In this document: one piece after another, positions 1 to 7,943 of the stretch
How positions within the stretch are numbered: position 1 is the first letter of the stretch
Layout of the letters: each line of letters opens with the position of its first letter
From: Tomocerus qinae
Lineage: Eukaryota > Arthropoda > Collembola > Entomobryomorpha > Tomoceridae
NCBI GenBank assembly: GCA_020055645.1
Contig: JAECZT010000008.1
Coordinates: forward strand, 992,001 to 1,056,000
Direction: 5' to 3'
DNA: 64,000 bases
The notes under the pieces: generated by a model
Database searches by the model: none
What the model was told of the DNA's origin: nothing
Seen by the model: only the letters and a program-made list of their open reading frames with translations
Position numbers and translations under genes: made by a program

Positions 1-476
1 AGTACTATGGTAAAGTTGTCATTTCCGAAATATTTATCGCTGCCTAGGTTATAATGTAAATTTTACGTTTATGGAAAAATGATATATAATATACTATTTG
101 ATCTTTATAAATTTGTTATTTTCGCAAAATTATTAATAATATATTATATATGTAATAAATTATTATTTTTTATTTGGGGCTGCCGCCCCCAAACCCCCGC
201 TTGAGTGAGATAAATAGTTGGTATCCTCGTAGTTAGTAAAACAGAAGCCAGCAAAGCGTAAATGTTTGTAATAGTATATGTAATAATGAGCATTATTGAT
301 ATGCATGCCTATTACAATTAGACATCTTCGATGCCTGGAATCGCACTCAATGGTATTTTTTTCATCCCTGAAATTTTCCCTCATTGTTTATTTTTTACAA
401 TCCCTGCAAGTAACCTCAAGCCTAATATATTTTCCATCCCTGGAATTGTTCTCAGTACTCCGTATTTGCATTGAGG

Positions 477-708
477 CAGGGTGACTCGAACGTTATAGGG
501 TGAAGACAGTAGAATGTTTTGCTCTCTTTCTGCAGCCAGTTTGTGGTTTGGGTGCATTCAGTTGACTTTTAGCTGTGAAAAATTCGGTGGTCATGGATAC
601 AGCCACTGATCCCCCCTTGGCCTGCACCCAGTTTTCCTATCTAAACTGGCTGCAGAAAAAGAGCAAAACATCCTATTGTCTTCACCCTATAACGTTCGAG
701 TCACCCTG
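477..708. mobile_element. hAT-like MITE, 232 bp, inserted in A1
   Basis: The element begins CAGGGTGACTCGAACG and ends with its reverse complement. The terminal inverted repeats are 66 bp (477-542 and 643-708) with only three mismatches by eye. It is flanked on both sides by the 8-bp direct repeat CATTGAGG (469-476 and 709-716). The inverted paralogue A3 has the same locus without the element and with one CATTGAGG (4161-4168 on the opposite strand), which is a clean empty site. A CAGGG start with an 8-bp duplication is the hallmark of the hAT superfamily. With no coding capacity it must depend on a transposase elsewhere. The superfamily call rests on termini only. Confidence 0.9.
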
Positions 709-825
709 CATTGAGGTGTGGATGTAACTGGGATTATTGAGAATGGGAATACTACGTATAGTAACAGGAATAATGCATCTTTAAATCCGACATGGCCGAC
801 ATCACTCAGTGCAGTGCACTCAGTA

Positions 826-841
826 CTCCGTATCTACGGAG
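826..841. repeat. Perfect hairpin CTCCGTA-TC-TACGGAG in A1
   Basis: This is a 7-bp perfect inverted repeat with a 2-base loop. It lies just downstream of a doubled CACTCAGT motif (about 804-824). The word CTCAGTACTCCGTAT also occurs at 451-465 in the same block, so it is internally repeated. The role is unknown; such dyads are common near the ends of non-autonomous elements. Confidence 0.7.
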
Positions 842-1166
842 ATTGAATTAGGAAATGGAAAGTTACAATGTGTATTCCTAATCCATACAATCCATCCAGT
901 ACCCAATAGACTATGACTATGATTCATTGTACCAAGTAGCCAAGGAGATAAATTAGATGACCAAACATTTTTAAAATTCATTCTTCCGGTTCCTACGGCT
1001 AAAGTTGACACCGAAAAGCTGATTTGATATTAAAGCACACCCCGCAAAGAACAGCTTTACGTTTTCGGTAACTTGCATTATTTCATAAAAGCTGCTAGTT
1101 TACGAGCAATTCCAGTTGACAAAATTTTACCTACGTCAGAAGTGCAGTATAAGTGGCGAAATCACA

Positions 1167-1185
1167 CATTGCCCTTCGGGCAATG
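1167..1185. repeat. Subterminal hairpin of A1
   Basis: CATTGCCCTTCGGGCAATG is an 8-bp perfect stem with a 3-base loop, about 25 bp inside the A-block terminus. It is followed by a smaller CTGC-TTT-GCAG foldback. The same pair is found in A3 (3691-3709) and A4 (7894-7912) and appears lost or degraded in A2. A conserved hairpin close to one end recalls Helitron/Helentron-type termini, but I see no CTRR end, so that is only a comparison. Confidence 0.75.
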
Positions 1186-1210
1186 CACTGTCTGCTTTGC
1201 AGTTTCTCCC

Positions 1211-1325
1211 TGATGGTTTTCCAGGGATGGAAAATATCAGATGTCAGGGCACTTTCAGGGATTAAAAAAATAAACAGTGAAGAAAATTTCAGTGGTGGAA
1301 AAAATGGTGTGCGATTTAATGTTAA
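1211..1325 (-). repeat. Inverted fragment of the A block between A1 and B1
   Basis: About 100 bp here (1219-1316) match the A block in the opposite orientation to A1, aligning with about 4191-4297 of A3. Shared words include CCAGGGATGGAAAATAT, CAGGGATT and AAAATTTCAG. The copy is clearly more diverged than the A1/A3 pair, so it is probably an older insertion or a rearrangement scar. It also shows that A1 lost its terminal CGTAT at this breakpoint. Confidence 0.7.
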
Positions 1326-2450
1326 CAGGTGAAAAACCTGGAGAAATATACGGGGAGAAGGCCAGAAAAACTCAAAAACAAGATATAATTTAGATGCCAA
1401 GATATAATTAAACCTCGTAATTTTCAAACTTTCTTCAAAAAAATCTCCCCGTGCGTTTACCGCTAATTCACTTGCAACTCTCTTCAAAAAAAAGCATTTT
1501 AAAGAACAAAAACACAATAGTGATTCAATTCACTCCTGAAGCGGCGATGGAAAATATTTTCGACAATGGGAACACCATTCAAAGCTGCCATTAGTGTTCT
1601 GTGGGAACACCTTTGCAATCGTACATACAAAATAGTATTTGCTCAATAATTGTAACGACTCCAAGTTATTTTCTGAAAATCAAAATCCAGGTTAAATTTT
1701 CGTAAGCTTAATTGTAATTAAGCAACAATTAAGAGTATTAATTTTTCCTTATTAACAACATTTAACATTAAAATATATTTAGATATGACTCGACTGCGCT
1801 ATAATTGTCAAGTAAATGTCCAAAGTGCAATAAAAATGTTGCAGTGTGAAGAAATTGCCACAATGTACAAAGTAACGGTGAAATTAGTATTTTCTGCTTT
1901 TTATTCGGAAAAGTTTTTTGCCTTGAAATACTTTCAATATTTACATTTCCATGAAATTTATATTTGCAGCTATTAGCACTTAAAGTCTAGTTGATACTAC
2001 AGTATGTCAAGAAAGTAGGTATACATATGAAATCAGTTTCCATAGCATAGCATTTAGTAATTCATTATTCTATGGTTATAATCCTAACTCTCAAATGGGG
2101 AGTAAGTTTGTTATTATTATTAATTTATTACAAGTTGTTTATCCCTATTATGGATTTACGGATACTGCTCGATACTGACTATTACTGACTACCTGCTAGT
2201 TAGATATTGACTTGGCTTACTATGGCTTGGCTGGGCACTATGGATACTGGTTTCCTATGGATACTTACTTACTAATGTTTGAGGCAAGTTTTAGAGTTGT
2301 TGCAAGCAATTAACTGTAAACGCACGGGGAGATTTTTTTGAAGAAAGTTTGAAAATTACGAGGTTTAATTATATTTTGGCATCTAAATTATATCTTGTTT
2401 TTGAGTTTTTCTGGCCTTCTCCCCGTATATTTCTCCAGGTTTTTCACCTG
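1326..2450. mobile_element. Foldback element B, copy 1 (B1), 1,125 bp
   Basis: Terminal inverted repeats of about 135 bp (1326-1460 and 2316-2450) begin CAGGTGAAAAACCTGGAGAA. The first 15 bases themselves form a mini-hairpin (CAGGT-GAAAA-ACCTG). Each arm carries ATACGGGGAGAA near the outside and CTCCCCGTGCG near the inside, so a CGGGGAG core occurs in both orientations in every arm. Weaker complementarity extends about 15-20 bp further inward. The centre holds AT-rich unique sequence, a 63-codon open frame at 1785-1976, and degenerate GATACTG / CTATGGATAC repeats at about 2160-2270. No convincing target duplication is visible. It is probably a non-autonomous foldback of unidentified superfamily, closely similar to B2. 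Confidence 0.85.
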
Positions 2451-3610
2451 TAATTTTATTTTATTGTTTTTATTGATACATCTGGTTATAACTACAAACT
2501 ACAAAAATTTTAACCAGATTATGAATATTTCGAAATTATTTATAGGTATAGGTAGGAAATTGATAATAAAAACAGTTAAGTTAAGTTACAAGTAAAACAT
2601 TATTCGCAGTCTTCGCAAATTTTTGTAAATATTGGAATAGTAATGTAATGTTTGAGTAAACTTCTAATCAACATGTCCCCATTTCCTAAATATTGTTCAT
2701 TCCTTTCTGGTTTATAATGTAAATTTTACATTTATGGAACAATGATAAATATTATGTTATTTGAGCTACATCTCTAAAAGTTTGATTTTTTCGCAAAATT
2801 ATTAATAATATATTATGTATGTAATAAGATAATTTTATTTTTATTGGGGGCTGCCGCCCCCAAACCCCCGCTTGAGGGGTGATGAATATTTTGTATCCTT
2901 GTAGTTAGTAAATCACGAGCCACTAAAGCGTCAAGGTTTGTATTAGTATAGTAGTAATGAGCATTACGGATATGCATGCCCATTACAATTTGACATTTTC
3001 GATGCCTGGAATCGCACTCAATGCTAATTTTTATCCATCCCTGAAATTTTCCTCATTGTTTATTTGTTACGATCCCTGCAAGTACCCTCAAGTCTAATAT
3101 ATTTTCCATCCCTGGAATTGTTCACAGTATTCGGTATTTGCACTGAGATGATTGGGATAAATTGGGAATGGGAATACGACGTAACAGGAATAAATGCATT
3201 TTAAAAGCCCACATTATTGTCATTATTGAGATGATGCAAGCCAATGAGCCAATTCAGTGCACTCCGTATCTACGGAAATTGAATTAGGAAATGGGATGTT
3301 TCACTGTGTATTCCTAGTCCATACACTCCATCCAGAACCCAATTGACTATGACTATGATGCATTGTACCAAGTAGCCAAGGAGATAAATTGGTGACCAAA
3401 CAATTTCAAAATTCATTCTTCCGGTTCCTACGGCTAAAGTTGGCACGGGACAGCTGATGTTGACCTGGATCGCAACCCACCGACGAATGCTTTATCTTTT
3501 CGGTATCTTGCATTATTTCACAGAAATTACTAGTTTACGAGAAATCGGAGCTGACAAAATTTGAACGAGTACCTAATCGCATACTAGTGGTGAAACCATT
3601 ATTTATTAGA
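2451..3610 (+). repeat. Spacer plus A block, copy 2 (A2)
   Basis: The sequence after B1 (TAATTTTATTTTATTG...) runs through a spacer of about 230 bp into an A block starting around 2680. The same order and sequence follow B2 at 6724, so 1326 to about 3600 and 5597 to about 7870 form a direct repeat of about 2.2 kb. A2 and A4 share differences from A1 and A3 (for example GGGGTGATGAATATTTTGTA after the GC-rich motif and GACCTGGATCGCAACCCACC near 3450), so they form a second A subfamily. The usual A terminus with its CATTGCCC hairpin is degraded after about 3560. No gene is supported here. Confidence 0.85.
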
Positions 3611-3660
3611 GAGTTATTTTTTAAACTTGTACGAAGCGAAAAGTTTAAAAAATAATTTTT
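3611..3660 (-). repeat. Single satellite-like hairpin in minus orientation at the A2/A3 junction
   Basis: Arms TTATTTTTTAAACTT (3614-3628) and AAGTTTAAAAAATAA (3641-3655) are perfectly complementary and flank a 12-base loop GTACGAAGCGAA. The big satellite (7944 onward) has the same two arms around TTTGCCTCGTAC; its reverse complement differs from this loop at 2 of 12 bases. This is therefore an isolated, slightly diverged satellite segment on the opposite strand. Relative to A3, which is also on the minus strand, it follows the A terminus directly, just as the array follows A4. Confidence 0.85.
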
Positions 3661-4629
3661 ATACGGGGAGAAACTGCAAAGCAGACAGCGCATTGCCCGA
3701 AGGGCAATGTGTGATTTCGCCACTTATACTGCACTTCTGACGTAGGTAAAATTTTGTCAACTGGAATTGCTCGTAAACTAGCAGCTTTTATGAAATAATG
3801 CAAGTTACCGAAAACGTAAAGCTGTTCTTTGCGGGGTGTGCTTTAATATCAAATCAGCTTTTCCGTGTCAACTTTAGCCGTAGGAACCGGAAGAATGAAT
3901 TTTGAAATTGTTTGGTCATCTAATTTATCTCCTTGGCTACTTGGTACAATGCATCATAGTCATAGTCTATTGGGTACTGGATGGATTGTATGGATTAGGA
4001 ATACACATTGTAACTTTCCATTTCCTAATTCAATCTCCGTAGATACGGAGTACTGAGTGCACTGCACTGAGTGATGTCGGCCATGTCGGATTTAAAGATG
4101 CATTATTCCTGTTACTATACGTAGTATTCCCCATTCTCAATAATCCCAGTTACATCCACGCCTCAATGCAAATACGGAGTACTGAGAACAATTCCAGGGA
4201 TGGAAAATATATTAGGCTTGAGGTTACTTACAGGGATTTAAAAAATAAACAATGAGGGAAAATTTCAGGGATGAAAAAAATATCATTGAGTGCGATTCCA
4301 GGCATCGAAAATCTCTAATTGTAATAGGCATGCATATCTATAATGCTCATCATTACTATATACTATTACAAACATTTACGCTTTGCTGGCTTCTGTTGTA
4401 CTAACTACGAGGATACCAACTATTTATCTCACTCAAGCGGGGGTTTGGGGGCGGCAGCCCCAATAAAAAATAATATTTTATTACATATTTATTATTAATA
4501 ATTTTGCGAAAATAACAAATTTATAAAGATCAAATAACATATTATATATCATTTTTCCATAAACGTAAAATTTACATTATAACCTAGGCAGTGATAAATA
4601 TTTCGGAAATGACAACTTTACTAGAGTAC
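3661..4629 (-). repeat. A block, copy 3 (A3), inverted
   Basis: This copy is the reverse complement of A1 (1-1210) without the hAT-like MITE. It starts with the terminus ATACGGGGAG (3661-3670), contains the CATTGCCC hairpin at 3691-3709, keeps the single empty-site CATTGAGG (complement at 4161-4168), and ends at AGTACT. By eye the A1/A3 identity is high (mid-90s percent or better), far above either against A2 or A4. A GTG-initiated 63-codon frame at 3865-4056 also exists in A1, but its start region is altered in A2 and A4, so I do not call it a gene. Confidence 0.85.
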
Positions 4630-4766
4630 TGTACATTGTCATGCATGGTATTGATACCTACATAATTAATTCCGAAATATTAATAATCTAGTTAAATCTT
4701 TTGTAGTTCGTAGTTATATGATAGTTATAACCAGATATATCAAGAAAAACAATAAAATAAATATAA
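4630..4766 (-). repeat. Spacer between A3 and C (minus orientation)
   Basis: Read on the minus strand this begins TTATATTTATTTTATTG and continues to ATCTGGTTATAACTAT. It is homologous to the sequence directly after B1 and B2. It is shorter than the spacers at 2451 and 6724 because about 100 bp before the A block are missing or replaced. It shows that A3 and C are the inverted counterpart of the B-spacer-A unit. Confidence 0.7.
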
Positions 4767-5584
4767 CAGGTAAAAACCTGGAAAAATATACGGTGAGAAT
4801 GCCAGCAAAACTTAAAAACAAGGCATTATTTAGAGATTGCGGTATGAGAAAATAATGAAATTTTGCAAAAGTATTCTCCTAAATAATCTCCCCGTGCGTT
4901 TAAAGCTATTCCCTTTCAATTCTTCAACACTGATATCGAACAGACTTTGTAATTGTTGTTATAATTGACAATAATTTCAAAATGAGATATTAAATTTCAA
5001 CTTAACAAAAATCTAACGTTTGGTAGATTTAAAGTTGAAAACTAAGGTCCAGCTTCTTTAAATGGCGACATCAGCATTTTCTATGTTACAGTTATGAATG
5101 AAATTTTGACATTACATTTAATTTTTTATACACCCTCATATTAGGAGTGCAATCATGTAATGATTTAAAGAAAACAAATAGAATATTTATTTTATCTAGA
5201 ATATAGGCACAAAAAATTGCCATATCGTCAACTCTCCTTAGCTTCGTTATTGACATTAAATCCGTTATGCTATTTTACAAAGGCGTACAAAGATATAAGG
5301 GCAACAAATTCCTCTTTTACGAAATATTTTCCATCCCTACATAGGTTAACTACATTGACGGGCCAGGAAAACAAATCCATTTTGAGGTTTTGGCTCATGT
5401 ACTCATGCCACAAAACAAATGTTCAAAGATAGTTCAAATGACTTAACTTTAAACGCACGAGGAGATATTTAGGAGAATACTTTTGCAAAATTTCATTATT
5501 TTCTCATACCGCAATCTCTAAATAATGCCTTGTTTTTAAGTTTTGCTGGCATTCTCACCGTATATTTTTCCAGGTTTTTACCTG
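4767..5584. mobile_element. Foldback element C, 818 bp, relative of B
   Basis: Terminal inverted repeats of about 139 bp (4767-4905 and 5447-5584) begin CAGGTAAAAACCTGG, with the same terminal mini-hairpin logic as B (CAGGT-AAAA-ACCTG). The arms align with those of B along their whole length (ATACGGTGAGAATGCCAG against ATACGGGGAGAAGGCCAG, and CTCCCCGTGCGTTTA at the inner edge), but the central sequence is unrelated. It holds an imperfect stem-loop at 4995-5040 (TTTCAACTT and AAGTTGAAA outer arms). C occupies the position relative to spacer and A3 that B occupies elsewhere. Its right end lies 12 bp from B2. No coding region is supported; the 71-codon frame at 5217 begins with TTG. Confidence 0.85.
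4995..5040. repeat. Imperfect stem-loop inside C
   Basis: TTTCAACTT ... AAATCTA (4995-5015) pairs with TAGATTT ... AAGTTGAAA (5024-5040), leaving a 4-base bulge on the left arm and an 8-base loop. The function is unknown. The TTTCAACTT word resembles part of the satellite monomer, but the similarity is too short to interpret. Confidence 0.5.
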
Positions 5585-5596
5585 TTATATTATATC

Positions 5597-6723
5597 CAGG
5601 TGAAAAACCTGGAGAAATATACGGGGAGAAGGCCAGAAAAACTCGAAAACAAGATATAATTTAGATGCCAAGATATAATTGAACCTCGTAATTTTCAAAC
5701 TTTCTTCAAAAAAATCTCCCCGTGCGTTTACCGCTAATTCACTTGCAACTCTCTTCGAAAAAAAAGCATTTTAAAGAACAAAAACACAATAGTGGTTCAA
5801 TTCACTCCTGAAGCGGGGATGGAAAATATTTTCGACAATGGGAACACCATTCAAAGCTGCCATTTAGTGTTCTGTGGGAACACCTTTGCAATCGTACATA
5901 CAAAATAGTATTTGCTCAATAATTGTAACGACTCCAAGTAATTTTCTGAAAATCAAAATCCAGGTTTAATTGTCGTAAGCTTATTTGTAATTAAGCAACA
6001 ATTAAGAGTATTAATTTTTCCTCATTAACAACATTTAACAGTAAAATATATTTAGATATGACTCGACTGCGCTATAATTGTCAACTAAATGTCCAAAGTG
6101 CAATGAAAATGTTGCAGTGTGAAGAAATTGCCACAATGTACAAAGTAACGGTGAAATTAATATTTTCTGCTTTTTATGCGGATAAGTTTTTTGCCTTGAA
6201 ATACTTTCAATATTTACAATTCCATGAAATTTATATTTGCAGTTATTAGCACTTAAAGTCTAGTTGATACTACAGTATGTCAAGAAAGTAGGTATACATA
6301 TGAAATCAGTTTCCATAGCATAACAGTTTGTAATTCATTATTCTATGATTATAATCCTAACTCTCAAATGGGGAGTAAGTTTGTTATTATTATTAATTTA
6401 TTACAAGTTGTTTATCCCTATTATGGATCTACGGATACTGCTCGATACTGACTATTACTGACTACCTGCTAGTTAGATATTGACTTGGCTTACTATGGCT
6501 TGGCTGGGTACTATGGATACTGATTTGCTATGGATACTTACTTACTAATGTTTGAGGCAAGTTTCAGGGTTGTTGCAAGGAATTAACTGTAAACGCACGG
6601 GGAGATTTTTTTGAAGAAAGTTTGAAAATTACGAGGTTCAATTATATCTTGGCATCTAAATCATATCTTGTTTTCGAGTTTTTCTGGCCTTCTCCCCGTA
6701 TATTTCTCCAGGTTTTTCACCTG
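5597..6723. mobile_element. Foldback element B, copy 2 (B2), 1,127 bp
   Basis: This is a near-identical copy of B1, with inverted repeats of about 135 bp at both ends and the same internal landmarks, including the GATACTG-type short repeats at about 6430-6540. The 63-codon frame at 6058-6249 is present in both copies. It differs from B1 by seven base changes, of which I count six as amino-acid-changing and one silent. That is the pattern expected without protein-level selection, so the frame is probably fortuitous. The left end lies 12 bp after C, and the right end continues into the same spacer that follows B1. Confidence 0.85.
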
Positions 6724-7943
6724 TAATTTTATTTTATTGTTTTTATTGATACATCTGGTTATAAATATCATATAACTACGAACTACAAGAATTTTAACGA
6801 GATTATGAATTTTTCAAAATTATTTATATAGGTAGGAAATTCATAATAAAAACAGTTAAGTTAAGTTACAAGTAAAACATTATTTGCAGTCTTCGCAAAT
6901 TTTTGTAAATATTGGAATAGCAATAATGTAATGTTCGAGTAAACTTCTAATCAACATATTCCCATTTCCTAAATTTTGTTCATTCCTTCCTGGTTTATAG
7001 TGTAAATTTTACATATATAGAACAATGATAAATATTATTTTATTTGAGCTACATCTCTAACAGTTTGATTTTTTCGCAATATTATTAATAATATATTATG
7101 TATGTAATAAGATAATTTTATTTTTTTTTGGGGGCTGCCGCCCCCAAACCCCCGCTTGAGGGGTGATGAATATTTTGTATCCTTATAGTTATTAAAACAC
7201 GAGCCACTAAAGCGTAGAGGTTTGTATTAGTATAGTAGTAATGAGTATTACGGATATGCATGCCCATTACAATTTGACATTTTCGATGCCTGGAATCGCA
7301 CTCAATGCTAATTTTTATCCATCCCTGAAATTTTCCTCATTGTTTATTTGTTACAATCCCTGTAAGTACCCTCAAGCCTGTTATATTTTCCATCCCTGGA
7401 ATTGTTCACAGTATTCGGTATTTGCACTGAGATGTGAATGTGGGATAATTGGGAATGGGAATACGACGTAACAGGAATAAATGCATTTTAAAAGCCCACA
7501 TTATTGTGATTATTGAGATGATGCAATCCAATGAGCCAATTCAGTGCACTCCGTATCTACGGAGATTGAATTAGGAAATGGGATGTTTCACTGTGTATTC
7601 CCATTCCTAGTTCCATGAGTCTTTCCAGTACCCAATGACTATGACTATGATGCATTGTACCAAGTAGCCAAGGAGATAAATTGGTGACCAAACAATTTTA
7701 AAATTCATTCTTCCGGTTCCTACGGCTAAAGTTGGCACCGGACAGCTGATGTTGACCTGGATCGCAACCCACCGACGAATGCTTTATCTTTTCGGTATCT
7801 TGCATTATTTCATAGAAGCTGCTAGTTTACGAGAAATCGGAGCTGACAAAATTTGAACCAGTAGTTAACTGCAGTATAAGTGGCGAAATCACACATTGCC
7901 CTTCGGGCAATGCGCTGTCTGCTTTGCAGTTTCTCCCCGTATA
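6724..7943 (+). repeat. Spacer plus A block, copy 4 (A4), abutting the satellite array
   Basis: This is the counterpart of 2451-3610. The spacer runs to about 6955, then the A block follows with its GC-rich foldback (about 7130-7160) and a well-kept terminus: hairpin CATTGCCCTTCGGGCAATG (7894-7912), CTGC-TTT-GCAG, then TTCTCCCCGTAT. The satellite begins directly after this terminus. The ATG-initiated frame at 7241-7471 covers degenerate ATCCCTG motifs that also occur in the non-coding A copies, so I do not treat it as a gene. Confidence 0.85.

Larger units (their letters stand above)
1..1210 (+). repeat. A block, copy 1 (A1), left part probably cut by the window edge
   Basis: This is a non-coding repeat of about 1 kb that recurs as A2, A3 and A4. 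Apart from the MITE at 477-708 it matches the reverse complement of 3666-4629 closely, starting at AGTACT at position 1. Landmarks in order are a GC-rich foldback (GGGGCTGCCGCCCCC, near 177-191) in otherwise AT-rich DNA, four degenerate ATCCCTG-type motifs at about 320-445, a CTCCGTA/TACGGAG hairpin at 826-841, and an 8-bp stem hairpin at 1167-1185. Homology stops at CTCCC (1210), where the other copies continue as CCCCGTAT. I do not recognise the family. Open frames inside it rely on GTG starts or are not kept between copies, so I treat it as non-coding. Confidence 0.85.

Noticed and set aside
820-1011. 63-codon frame on the minus strand of A1, also found at 3865-4056 in A3
   Set aside because: It starts with GTG, not ATG. 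The start region is altered in A2 and A4, and it covers the CTCCGTA hairpin. A1 and A3 are recent copies, so shared openness means little.
1167-1210. A-block end as a classical Helitron 3' end
   Set aside because: It has a subterminal hairpin, but there is no CTRR terminus and no evidence of A-T insertion. The comparison is kept only as a remark.
1131-1517. 128-codon minus-strand frame
   Set aside because: It runs across three different repeat pieces (A1 terminus, inverted A fragment, B1 arm) and has a low-complexity translation. It has no recognisable domain.
1326-2450. B as a hAT element because it begins CAGG
   Set aside because: No 8-bp direct duplication is visible (AATGTTAA on the left, TAATTTTA on the right), and the second copy and C also lack one.
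7241-7471. ATG-initiated 76-codon frame in A4
   Set aside because: It overlies degenerate ATCCCTG repeats that also occur in other A copies without a kept frame, and I recognise no protein family.
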